The position numbers were made by a program, and so were the translations under genes. Source: BJGV01 sp965205785 (GTDB lineage Bacteria; Pseudomonadota; Gammaproteobacteria; Burkholderiales; Nitrosomonadaceae). From it: DNA of 64,000 bases. The notes under the pieces are model-generated. The model was not told where the DNA came from. It worked only from the letters and a program-made list of their open reading frames with translations, and did not search any database. This document shows positions 35,321 to 43,658 of this stretch, one piece after another; position 1 is the first letter of the stretch, and each line of letters starts with the position of its first letter. Location: positions 2,046,001 to 2,110,000 of the forward strand of contig OZ242188.1 of the NCBI GenBank assembly GCA_965205785.1, given 5' to 3'.

Positions 35321-35728
35321 TAATTCATTCCTCTCTCATATTGACCTATAAAATTTCTTATAGCTACTCTCGTTTCTATTTAACAAAAGATTAAATAAAT
35401 CAAAAAATTAATTCAGTAATTAAAATCACAAATTGTATGTAAGCTAAGTAGAGATATGAAAAAAACTGATAATAAACAAATTAACCACCCTGCAAATATG
35501 ATAGGGAAAGCAATCTAATATATAAAATATATTAATAACTAGTCTCAGTTAGAAGAGACTCAATGGTACTATCTGATTAAATAGGAGTGACTAACCTATT
35601 AATTATATATATCAGTCACCTAGGATTAGGTTGTTATCAGAAATTGAAACACTTATGATAAATTTGACTATATTCCTAAGTTATACTGATATCATGCTAT
35701 CTCAATGATTCTGGCAAATATATAAACC
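35321..35728. other. Divergent intergenic region
   Basis: About 400 AT-rich bases with promoters for divergent genes implied. A loose inverted repeat (GTGACTAACCTA near 35587 and TAGGATTAGGTTG near 35621) is present. No gene recognised. Confidence 0.35.
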
Positions 35729-36463
35729 ATGAATATAGACATAGATATAGAATTAACTCTCTTACTTATCATGCTTATCAGCATGCTTTGTATCGCGTAT
35801 TGGTATGTAAGAAGCCGCATAAAACGTAATAGCCTTTTACCGCTAAAGGTAGATGGAGACCCATATCTTAAGGAAGTGGCCTCTTTTAAGATAAAAACTG
35901 ACAAGACTGTTACTGCAGCTGTTCGACAACATGAGCAGGAGCTGGAACAACGTTATGAAAATGATGCCGAACATTTGCAGCGCAAGGAACGACTGTCTCA
36001 GTTTGCACGAACAACTGACTTAGACAAAGCACTCATCGTAATCTGGGAAGAAATAGAACACTATCCTTTATGGCTAAAACGTGATGATTCTGACAAATGG
36101 AATAAACTAAACTTACAGGGCATTAAGGGCTCAAATAAAGAAGATGTTTACTCAGTAGAATTTTCATATAGTTCTCAGCAATTTAAAATAACAGAGAAAA
36201 CTCAGAGTGAGACTGCAGAACTGAAATCTATTCTTATGTTATTTGAAGATAATATTGAAGTTTTTGCTATTGAATGCTCAATTAATGCTATAGATGAAGA
36301 AACTAACCATATATGCCAACAAATCTGTGCCTTTAAAGAAAGGGGTAACTGGCCAAAAATACTACTTGAACTATATGGCCGGATCAGGATTGAAAAAGGC
36401 AAGTCTGCGGATGAGGTGAAATATTTCCGTGCAAATGAATTTAAATCTCGATTTGAAGGATAA
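35729..36463 (+). CDS. Membrane-anchored hypothetical protein
   Basis: A 244-residue protein. Acidic start MNIDIDIE, one membrane helix (about residues 9-27), a basic stop (RSRIKRN), a helical linker with many Glu/Gln (AVRQHEQELEQRYENDAEHLQRKERLSQF), then a globular alpha/beta domain with several Trp (VIWEEIEHYPLWLKRDD). No catalytic motif. Family unknown. Confidence 0.6.
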   Translation: MNIDIDIELTLLLIMLISMLCIAYWYVRSRIKRNSLLPLKVDGDPYLKEVASFKIKTDKTVTAAVRQHEQELEQRYENDAEHLQRKERLSQFARTTDLDKALIVIWEEIEHYPLWLKRDDSDKWNKLNLQGIKGSNKEDVYSVEFSYSSQQFKITEKTQSETAELKSILMLFEDNIEVFAIECSINAIDEETNHICQQICAFKERGNWPKILLELYGRIRIEKGKSADEVKYFRANEFKSRFEG

Positions 36464-36561
36464 TCGACTACCAGTAATCAGAATATCTCACGCAGCTACC
36501 CTCTCATAACTGTGAATAAGAGGATCTAGAAAATTCTGTGTATCAGAGCTTAATGCCTACT

Positions 36562-36648
36562 TTATATACCGAACTCATAAAAGAATACTCTGAATGCAAC
36601 TAAAAACAGAATTGCTAGTGCAATTGCCGTTTTCTCTTCATAACTCAT
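36562..36648 (-). CDS. 28-residue membrane micropeptide
   Basis: ATG 36648 with GGAGG eight bases upstream, a near-perfect ribosome-binding site, gives MSYEEKTAIALAILFLVAFR plus VFFYEFGI. Polar start, one membrane helix. The longer open frame from 36768 has no such site, so the short form is the likely gene. Confidence 0.5.
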   Translation of the reverse strand: MSYEEKTAIALAILFLVAFRVFFYEFGI

Positions 36649-36802
36649 TTCACTACCCTCCATTTCAATCAGGGCAATAACCATACTATCATTAGTGATA
36701 AGGCAAATAGACTCTGAGTCAAGTATTCTTATAGGTATCAATATCGATTTATGGCGTGACTCTAACAAATAAACATGTAATCAATTTCACCGGAGAACTC
36801 GC

Positions 36803-37702
36803 ATGATACGAATATTTCTGATTAATCTTATTATGATCTTGCTGGCCACACCTCTTTATGCTGCATCAACTAACAGCAAACTTGATGCAGCACTTCAAGA
36901 TATAAATAGCTCCTTTATTAATGCACATACTACAGCTAGAAAAATTGATCTGACTACCGGACCCATTATTCTTCATCGTAACGGGCAACTTGTTCTTATC
37001 AAGAATAATATTAAAGTTACAGCCAATATCATTCTCCCTAACTACAATACATTTAAAGTATTTGCGCATGTTCCAGTAGCAATTTACCTCATGCTTTCTC
37101 CTCAGGGAGAAGGAATGCTTGATTTTGAACGTTTTTTATTATTACGTAACTATTACAAAAAATTGGAATATGTAGAAAAAAATATCAATCAGATTACTCT
37201 GAATAACGGAGATTTAGAAAGACAAAAAATCATACTTTCCAAATCACTTCAATTTCTCAAAACTGTCATCAGTAATCAAAGATTTAGCAGTAAGGAACTA
37301 TTTTCATTTACACAGGGTATGCTGCCATTAATCAGTGCAAACATAAAAGGTGCGGCCAAAAGTCAGCTTGATGCCATGCATCAACATGTTACGGCATGGA
37401 AATTGGAGATGGCGCCTAAAGACTGGAAGAAGCTACGTGTTGCGACACAAGGTGCCGTATTAGCCCGAAAAGAAGACCTTGTAAAACAATACTTTAAACG
37501 CATGCTTAACATCGAGACAGAAGGAATGCGACTTGCCTACAAAGAGCTATACTTTCCTCCTACGCCAATGCTAACGTTATTAGCTACACGGTCAGTTGAT
37601 CGGGGTATTAGTATTGCTATATTTAATAATCCGGACAGAATGTTCCGAGATGTCCTGTCAGATGCTGCTGCTTCTTATATTAGTACAATGAAATTCGATT
37701 AA
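36803..37702 (+). CDS. Exported hypothetical protein
   Basis: A 299-residue protein with a signal peptide ending in LYAA (residue about 20). Mostly helical mature domain, positively charged in the middle (HVTAWKLEMAPKDWKKLRVATQGAVLARKEDLVKQYFKRML). No Cys, no known metal or catalytic motif. CACCGGAGAACTCGC gives a good ribosome-binding site. Possibly a periplasmic binding or structural protein. Family unknown. Confidence 0.65.
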   Translation: MIRIFLINLIMILLATPLYAASTNSKLDAALQDINSSFINAHTTARKIDLTTGPIILHRNGQLVLIKNNIKVTANIILPNYNTFKVFAHVPVAIYLMLSPQGEGMLDFERFLLLRNYYKKLEYVEKNINQITLNNGDLERQKIILSKSLQFLKTVISNQRFSSKELFSFTQGMLPLISANIKGAAKSQLDAMHQHVTAWKLEMAPKDWKKLRVATQGAVLARKEDLVKQYFKRMLNIETEGMRLAYKELYFPPTPMLTLLATRSVDRGISIAIFNNPDRMFRDVLSDAAASYISTMKFD

Positions 37703-37874
37703 ATATAAATTAAATTAAAGATCTTATTGATGCAAAAAAATAATTCTTTATACAATTTAATTTTTAAAAACTACACCCCCTCCTCAGAAGCTCTATTCTG
37801 TTAACTCATTTTCCATAATCAGATATCACAGATTCATTAGATATACGCAACATAAGAGCTTAGAGCTACTTTAA

Positions 37875-37890
37875 TGTGACTTTTATCACT
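37875..37890. promoter_or_regulatory. CRP-like half-palindrome
   Basis: TGTGACTTTTATCACT matches TGTGA-N6-TCACA at 9 of 10 key bases. It lies in the 290-base gene-free stretch 37703-37993, about 105 bases ahead of the first terminase-like gene. Confidence 0.35.
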
Positions 37891-37993
37891 GAATAGATTC
37901 GTAAGAGTAAGTAATCTGTCAGACATACTTAATTTATAAAAAATATTAATAAGCCTCTACAGAATCTCTGGCATATGTATAAGGAACAAAAAA

Positions 37994-38332
37994 ATGAATC
38001 CTACCCCCATAAACTGCAAGCAACTTATTTTGGAGGATGCGAAAGTACGTATATCAAAGAATCATTCGCTAGAACAAATTGCAGTAAGTCATGGTATCAA
38101 AAAGAAAACACTTAATAAATGGCTAATGTCTATGGGTGAGGAGCATCGCGATTTAAGACAAATTTGGGTAGACAATATGCTAGCAAAGGCAAATGAAGAA
38201 ATTGATAATGTGAGAGATAATATATTATTAGAAAATAAAAATTCAAGGCAAGATGCTGTTTCATGGTGTGCTGAAAGAAAAAAGCTGTATAGAACAAAAA
38301 AGACTACATACAACTACAATAGTTCTAGTTAA
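37994..38332 (+). CDS. Terminase-small-subunit-like HTH protein A
   Basis: A 112-residue protein. Residues 10-50 form a helix-turn-helix (LEDAKVRISKNHSLEQIAVSHGIKKKTLNKWLMSMGEEH). The second half has a helical oligomerisation stretch and WCAERKK, comparable to the end of small terminases of the Sf6 gp1 type, in which a basic/aromatic patch follows a helical region. It is closely related to the product at 39086-39430. No large terminase or structural phage genes are nearby, so it is either a phage relic or a regulator with recycled fold. AAGGAACAAAAAA precedes the ATG. Confidence 0.6.
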   Translation: MNPTPINCKQLILEDAKVRISKNHSLEQIAVSHGIKKKTLNKWLMSMGEEHRDLRQIWVDNMLAKANEEIDNVRDNILLENKNSRQDAVSWCAERKKLYRTKKTTYNYNSSS

Positions 38333-38351
38333 GTAGCCTTTCAAAGAAAAG

Positions 38352-39083
38352 ATGGTGTCATGGGATGCGGAAAAAACACGCAAACTTGTCAGAGCTCAAT
38401 ACGGTCCTGCTCAGCTTGAAATTGTGCGTGAATGTATCAGCTCAGCTATTTATAGACAACGCTATACAAGATTCCACATAAATGAAATAAAAACTGTTTT
38501 GGGTGCATATACTGGCATACATCTTAAATCTGAATATATTACTAACAGTATATTAATTGGAAACACAAAAGAACAAAATGATTTCGAATATTGCCAAACA
38601 AAGATCGGTGCACATGTAATAGCTACGGTACAAAGTATTTATGCTTTATCGGATATTTTAGTTTACATGGCATATTATTCCTTAGGATGTAATTTACTAC
38701 TTTCTTCACGAAAAAAGAACCAATACTCTTTGGAGGCAATACAGACTCTTTTCTCTACAAATACTAAATATTCGAAAATTGAAATTATTCTTGATTCAAT
38801 TTTTGAACATAAAGAATTTAAGTATCTTACATCACTTGTAAATTACAGCACGAATCATAGCTTTGTTAATGCGACACTATGGTTTGGTACAACAGGCAAA
38901 CCACAGAACCCTTATACATTAAAATTTAAGTCATTTAAATTTGAAAAAAATAATTATGGAAATCGACTTGTCTTACCGTTTCTAGAAAATGAACACAATC
39001 GTATATCAAAGATTACTGCAGAAATTGGATCAACTCTTAATTCGATACTACAGACAAACAACATTGATTTATCTAAATATTAA
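38352..39083 (+). CDS. Hypothetical protein between two HTH genes
   Basis: A 243-residue protein starting at ATG 38352; the upstream AAAGAAAAG gives a weak site. The N-terminal 60 residues are basic (DAEKTRKLVRAQYGPAQLEIVRECISS, YRQRYTRFHINEIK). The middle contains helical, Tyr-rich segments, and the end is Lys/Asn rich. No membrane helix or signal. Neither catalytic nor nucleotide motifs are evident. It starts 19 bases after gene A and its stop lies 2 bases before the probable start of gene B, so all three look like one operon. I do not recognise the family. Confidence 0.6.
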   Translation: MVSWDAEKTRKLVRAQYGPAQLEIVRECISSAIYRQRYTRFHINEIKTVLGAYTGIHLKSEYITNSILIGNTKEQNDFEYCQTKIGAHVIATVQSIYALSDILVYMAYYSLGCNLLLSSRKKNQYSLEAIQTLFSTNTKYSKIEIILDSIFEHKEFKYLTSLVNYSTNHSFVNATLWFGTTGKPQNPYTLKFKSFKFEKNNYGNRLVLPFLENEHNRISKITAEIGSTLNSILQTNNIDLSKY

Positions 39084-39085
39084 AA

Positions 39086-39430
39086 ATAAATCAAATACCT
39101 TTACACCATAAACAGTCTATTCTTGAAGATGCAAAAAAAAGCATCCTTAAGAATTATACTTTGGCAGAAATAGCCGCTAGCCATGGCATATCAAAGCGAA
39201 GACTGATTTCATGGTTAATGTCTTTGGGAGAGGAATATCAGGAAATACGTCGTCAACTTTGGATTGATAATATGTTAGAAGAAGCAAAAAAAGATATTGA
39301 TAATGCATCTGATCACTTCCCCCTCGCCAAAGCTAGTGCAAAGTGGAAAGCTGCCACCTGGTATGCTGAAAGAAAAAGCCACCAACGATATGGCGATCAA
39401 CGTACAACAAGAATACAGAAAAATAAATAA
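39086..39430 (+). CDS. Terminase-small-subunit-like HTH protein B (ATG lost to ATA)
   Basis: Paralogue of the product at 37994. In-frame sequence from 39086 reads I-NQIPLHHKQSILEDAKKSILKNYTL, matching M-NPTPINCKQLILEDAK of copy A, so the ancestral ATG is now ATA. The usable alternative is TTG 39161, which would cut off part of the first helix of the HTH. The C-terminus AAT-WYAERK-SHQRYGDQ resembles the KPKKYGD ending of Sf6-type small terminases more clearly than copy A. If ATA can start translation it would be coupled to the preceding stop codon. Confidence 0.6.
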   Translation: MNQIPLHHKQSILEDAKKSILKNYTLAEIAASHGISKRRLISWLMSLGEEYQEIRRQLWIDNMLEEAKKDIDNASDHFPLAKASAKWKAATWYAERKSHQRYGDQRTTRIQKNK

Positions 39431-39444
39431 TAAACACTTATTAA

Positions 39445-39471
39445 AAGCATGTGATCCATGCTTCTTTTATT
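39445..39471 (+). terminator. Terminator of the terminase-like operon
   Basis: AAGCATG (39445-39451) pairs with CATGCTT (39457-39463) around a 5-base loop and is followed by CTTTTATT. It lies 14 bases past the stop of the HTH B gene. Confidence 0.65.
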
Positions 39472-39606
39472 AAAACAAGCAGATTAATACTGTCGATATA
39501 TTTTACACTTACAATTATTATTTATAATTGCAAGGGATAATTTATTGATAAATTGAGGTTCTTTTTTTTGGCATGAAACTTGCTCATTAACCATAAATAT
39601 ATTTAG

Positions 39607-39622
39607 TTTACCAATTGGTAAA
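39607..39622. promoter_or_regulatory. 16-bp palindromic operator candidate before the copper operon
   Basis: TTTACCAATTGGTAAA is a perfect 16-bp palindrome, about 135 bases upstream of the first start codon of the multicopper-oxidase operon and within the gene-free stretch 39431-39757. The regulator is unknown. Confidence 0.5.
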
Positions 39623-39757
39623 TAACTATGCTTTAATACTAAACCAATAACAAAAGTAATCAAAAATTATGCAAATATGACAGCCTATTTATTGGCTTCA
39701 TATTATAAGAAAATCCAGCTTAGATTTTTCAGAGAAATCTTATTTAGGGAGAAAATA

Positions 39758-39805
39758 ATGAAATCTGAATTTAGCAATCTGCATCATACTGATCACAATA
39801 TATAA
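39758..39805 (+). CDS. 15-residue leader peptide or lost start of the first oxidase
   Basis: ATG 39758 follows GGGAGAAAATA, the only good ribosome-binding site in the region. It encodes MKSEFSNLHHTDHNI and then TAA, six bases before the TTG used for the first oxidase. Either it is a His-rich leader that couples translation, or one base is missing and the two frames were once continuous. Confidence 0.45.
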   Translation: MKSEFSNLHHTDHNI

Positions 39806-39810
39806 TTTCC

Positions 39811-40779
39811 TTGCGGGAACAATATTCAGTATTTAAAAAATTTTCCGTATTTGTAACAGCCTTAGGTTTACTTATGCTTAGTAGTGGGATTTATGCTCAT
39901 GAAGTGCATACGATACAAATGGAAGCCAAAAGACTGCCCGACGGATACCTTGCTTATAGAATGATGAGTCATTGCATTAAGGAGCATGGATCTCCAAATG
40001 ACTGCGATGAAGATGTTACAAACAGATATAGCTCTGAAGCAACTATGCCGGGGCCTACAATTGTAGTAACAGAAGAAGACGAAATTGATATTGAACTAAT
40101 TTATGCTTTTGACCCTGAATTCGAAGATCCCAGTAAGAAACATGTCAGCCTACATGTACATGGTGTTCATTACGATATCTTAAGTGATGGAACGCTCAAG
40201 TATATCAATATGGTAGAGGATGAAAGCGCCATACCAACGCAGTCTTATAAATATCACTGGGATGCTGCAGTGGGAACAGCCGGCTCATGGGCTTACCACG
40301 ATCATAATTTCAGAACTCACAACGGAGCAGAAGATAGGGGTCTGTATGGAGCGCTGATCGTTAACCCTATATCAGGTGTAGTAGATGCGATCAAGAATTA
40401 TAAAAGAAAAAGTGTAGAAGTTGATGACATAACAAAAGATTTTGTACTGTATGTTCTCGATGATACGTTTATGGGAATGGAAATTGATAATACCAATAAT
40501 CATTACCAAACTCCGCTTTTTGATAACCCTACATTCTCAGCACAAAAAAATTCCTTAGTACGATTTCATCTGATTGCGCTCGGAACAAACCCACATAAGT
40601 TTAGGCTCCGTAGATATGAATGGATCGATCCGGATACTGGAAAACTCATTGATGTAAAGCGTATCGGCTCGCTTGAGAAACACGTATTTACTATTCAAGC
40701 AAATAGGACTGCAAGATATCTAGATAATACTTTCTCGAGCAAGCTACTCGGAATACAAGGTAAATTACGAGTTAACTAA
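39811..40779 (+). CDS. Multicopper-oxidase-like protein A (keeps ligand motifs 1 and 2 only)
   Basis: A 322-residue exported protein (TTG start; signal peptide to about residue 29, IYA). Two cupredoxin domains. Domain 1 keeps LHVHG (His115, His117) and WAYHDHN (His163, His165), the first two copper motifs of multicopper oxidases. Domain 2 has lost the others: the HTFHLH motif reads HKFRLR (His262 kept, Arg265, Arg267), and the HCHxxxHxxxxM motif reads L304-D305-N306 ... S310 ... I315. It therefore lacks type 1 copper and half the trinuclear centre. It is followed after 38 bases by protein B, with the complementary pattern. Its own start has no ribosome-binding site; see the leader peptide. 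Confidence 0.88.
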   Translation: MREQYSVFKKFSVFVTALGLLMLSSGIYAHEVHTIQMEAKRLPDGYLAYRMMSHCIKEHGSPNDCDEDVTNRYSSEATMPGPTIVVTEEDEIDIELIYAFDPEFEDPSKKHVSLHVHGVHYDILSDGTLKYINMVEDESAIPTQSYKYHWDAAVGTAGSWAYHDHNFRTHNGAEDRGLYGALIVNPISGVVDAIKNYKRKSVEVDDITKDFVLYVLDDTFMGMEIDNTNNHYQTPLFDNPTFSAQKNSLVRFHLIALGTNPHKFRLRRYEWIDPDTGKLIDVKRIGSLEKHVFTIQANRTARYLDNTFSSKLLGIQGKLRVN

Positions 40780-40817
40780 AATTAATCATTTTTATCACTT
40801 AGATTGGGAGAATCTAA

Positions 40818-43580
40818 ATGAATACAAGAACTTTTATTAAGTCTTTAATAATATCTATGCTATCTACTGGTGCGATATTATTTTCTCAAACTATCTTTGC
40901 TGCTTCACATAATATTGAGATGTCAGTAGAGACACTGCCCAATGGTCAGTTTGCCTATCAGATGCTCAGCCATACCAGTAGTGCAGGAGCAACTCCTACC
41001 TACCCAACTGAGGCAGTAATTCCGGGACCGACATTATTTTTTACTACTGGTGATAAGGTTCGTATCAAAGTTACTAACAATACCAGTAAAGTTGTCAGAT
41101 TTGGAGAAGGGGATATTGTATCCGGCCGTACAAGAATACGACCCGGACAAACAAGAAGTTATGGAGTCTACACAGGAAAAGATGCTGTGGGTTCACATGT
41201 ATATGGCGATAAAAAACAGGCTTTACTTGGGTTATTTGGTGCCATTGTCATAGATAAAAAGGACGGAGCCGTACAAAGCTATGTAGATGAAGATGGAACC
41301 ATTGTTCCGGTTACTAGATCTGAGTTGCAAAAAGAATTTGTCATGTTTATGGTAGGCTCTACTTTCTGGGGAACAGAAATTAAAAACAATACCCAGACAC
41401 CAATCTGGACGAATCCTACACTAGGAGCCGTTGAGGATGATCTAGTTCGGTTCCATGTAATGGGTGTAGGAATGTTCTTTGATAATCATCATACTTTCCA
41501 TTTGCATGCCCACAGATGGATTGCGAATCAGAAAACTCTAGACAAGGGAAAGAAATCTAGCATCATTGATACCAGACTCCTGGATGAGAAATCTGATAAT
41601 CATGCTTTTACCATTAAAGCAGGCACTGGAGTAGGACAAGGCCACTGGCAGTATCACTGTCATCTACTTTCCCACATGGAATCTGGCATGACTGGTAAAT
41701 TTCATGTGATGGCAGCAGGCGGCGACAGTATTGCCGGTGCTTCACCCAGTGGAGCTATATTTTTAAATCCAAGTCCAAATCCTGGGCTAGTTACCTTCGA
41801 AATCACCGATGAGCCTGGAAGCTGGTTTAGAAGTACCCGTGGTGATACTTTCGTTGGTGCCGGCTTAAACATTAATACTAAATCATTAGAGATTATCCCG
41901 CCCGGAAGTAGTGTGCACTTTATCATGTCAGATACGAATGCCGTACACACCATGACCAGTCTAATATGGCCCAGTGAAGCAGATAATCCTGATCCTACGA
42001 TTGGGGGTGATCATCATATGATTCCTTTTGATCAAACCAAAGCATATAAAGGTGGCGGAATTGTGAAACTGGATGAGCCGGGACTATATGTATTCACCTG
42101 TAAAGTGCACCCCTACATGTTTGGTGCAGTCCTTGTTACAAATGGTGATGGTTCTAAAGGTAACCCTTTAGATTTAGGCAAAGATATTGATCTGGTTATG
42201 GGCGCTACTATACCTACAACTTTTGATCTGGCTACCCGCCTACTCAGAACCTTCTTTGTTGCAACCGGTCAGCCGAATTGGCAAGATTTTACAACGGGAA
42301 CCTGGACTCCAGAGTATCCAAAAGTATTTGTTTCTGCTGGCCCTGCAGTTACTGTCAATCTGAATGATCATCTGGGAGGTAGCACAGAAGTTATTTTACC
42401 CCCCCTTGTTAACCCTGTAACACCCGGTGTCGGTGAAGTGTGGATTGATACCCAGTTTGAACAGACTGCGAGCAAAACGAAACCTGGAACAATTACCGTA
42501 CTGGATGCCTCTGACTGGACGATCAAACGTAAGATTGCCCTGCCTCAGATTAATATGAACCATCCGCATAATATCTGGAGCAATAAAGAGCAATCTATAA
42601 TCTACCAAACACAGTGGTTTGACGATAAGCTAACATTCATTAAGAGAGAAAACGGTAAACTAATTAAGAATGTTAAAGTCGGCAACTCCCCATCACATGT
42701 TGTAACAGTGCCCGACTCTGATGAGATTACTGTAGCGATTAACGGTGAGAATGGTGTGGTCAGAATTCCTAAAGGTTCTACCAAACCGGAAACCATGATG
42801 CCAACCCAATTACCTGGGCAGCCACCTGCAAATCCGCACGGTCATTGGATCACTTCAGATGGCACTAAAATCGTAACTCCTAATATTAATACCAGTGATG
42901 CCGGAATTTACAATGTTTCGGATGGTAGTATTGTTAGCAGAACACCGACTGGTGGCAATTTGCCGGCTGGTCCACACCCAATTGCTATTGGTATGGCAAA
43001 AGATAAATTCTATGTGGCAAATCTGCTGGATAGTTCCTTAAATGTAATTGATAACACTACTGGTGCCTTAATAACAACAATTAATCTGATAGCCAATTAT
43101 CCACTAGCAACCCCGCCCACAGGTGATTTTGGACTATTACCGATCCAAACACCAGTTGATCCAACTGGCAGAGTAGTCGTTACTGCAAATACTGGAGGAC
43201 AAATTACCATTGTAGACACTGCAACGGATACGCTAGTAAAACAGCTTGCCTGTGATCCGGGCTGTCATGGCGTGAATTTTGGAGCTAAGCTGGGTGGAGG
43301 ATACTATGCCTATGTTACGAGTAAATTTTCCAATCGACTGATTGTAGTTGATCCTGATCCAAATAATGATGGGGATTTTTCTGATGCGGACATTGCTGGT
43401 ACCATATCAATGGTAGATAATACAGCAACTACAGATGACGCAGTAACCGGTTTAGCTGGTATGGGTGGTCAAGGTATATATGCTATCCCTAACGTCTACG
43501 ACGGCTGGGTCCAGCATTTACCTGCTGACTGGCAAACAGATCTGACTAATGAGCAGCGCAATGCAATGCCAGCCCCATAG
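40818..43580 (+). CDS. Multicopper-oxidase-like protein B fused to plastocyanin and YVTN propeller
   Basis: A 920-residue exported protein (signal to about residue 29; GGGAG site before ATG). Cupredoxin domain 1 has lost its ligands (Phe95, Glu97, Gly130 and Lys132 replace the four His of protein A). Domain 2 keeps HHTFHLHAH (His225, His228, His230) and the full HCHLLSHMESGM (His280, Cys281, His282, His286, Met291), that is type 1 copper plus half of a trinuclear site. A third, plastocyanin-like domain has VHTM (His377), Cys428, His431 and Met434. From about residue 540 to the end lies a beta-propeller of YVTN type (GTITVLDASDWTIKR, SPSHVVTVPDSDEI, GQITIVDTATDTLVK). Probable role: metal or phenol oxidation with electron transfer. 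Confidence 0.92.
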   Translation: MNTRTFIKSLIISMLSTGAILFSQTIFAASHNIEMSVETLPNGQFAYQMLSHTSSAGATPTYPTEAVIPGPTLFFTTGDKVRIKVTNNTSKVVRFGEGDIVSGRTRIRPGQTRSYGVYTGKDAVGSHVYGDKKQALLGLFGAIVIDKKDGAVQSYVDEDGTIVPVTRSELQKEFVMFMVGSTFWGTEIKNNTQTPIWTNPTLGAVEDDLVRFHVMGVGMFFDNHHTFHLHAHRWIANQKTLDKGKKSSIIDTRLLDEKSDNHAFTIKAGTGVGQGHWQYHCHLLSHMESGMTGKFHVMAAGGDSIAGASPSGAIFLNPSPNPGLVTFEITDEPGSWFRSTRGDTFVGAGLNINTKSLEIIPPGSSVHFIMSDTNAVHTMTSLIWPSEADNPDPTIGGDHHMIPFDQTKAYKGGGIVKLDEPGLYVFTCKVHPYMFGAVLVTNGDGSKGNPLDLGKDIDLVMGATIPTTFDLATRLLRTFFVATGQPNWQDFTTGTWTPEYPKVFVSAGPAVTVNLNDHLGGSTEVILPPLVNPVTPGVGEVWIDTQFEQTASKTKPGTITVLDASDWTIKRKIALPQINMNHPHNIWSNKEQSIIYQTQWFDDKLTFIKRENGKLIKNVKVGNSPSHVVTVPDSDEITVAINGENGVVRIPKGSTKPETMMPTQLPGQPPANPHGHWITSDGTKIVTPNINTSDAGIYNVSDGSIVSRTPTGGNLPAGPHPIAIGMAKDKFYVANLLDSSLNVIDNTTGALITTINLIANYPLATPPTGDFGLLPIQTPVDPTGRVVVTANTGGQITIVDTATDTLVKQLACDPGCHGVNFGAKLGGGYYAYVTSKFSNRLIVVDPDPNNDGDFSDADIAGTISMVDNTATTDDAVTGLAGMGGQGIYAIPNVYDGWVQHLPADWQTDLTNEQRNAMPAP

Positions 43581-43610
43581 CACAAATCTATAAAAAGAAC
43601 AGAACCCCTT

Positions 43611-43650
43611 ACCGCTACCCGGAGTCTTTCCAGGTAGCGGTTCTTTTTTT
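43611..43650 (+). terminator. Strong terminator of the oxidase operon
   Basis: ACCGCTACC (43611-43619) pairs with GGTAGCGGT (43633-43641) and is followed by TCTTTTTTT. The reverse-strand secretion operon ends 9 bases further on and may use the same stem. Confidence 0.88.
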
Positions 43651-43658
43651 CTACTAGT

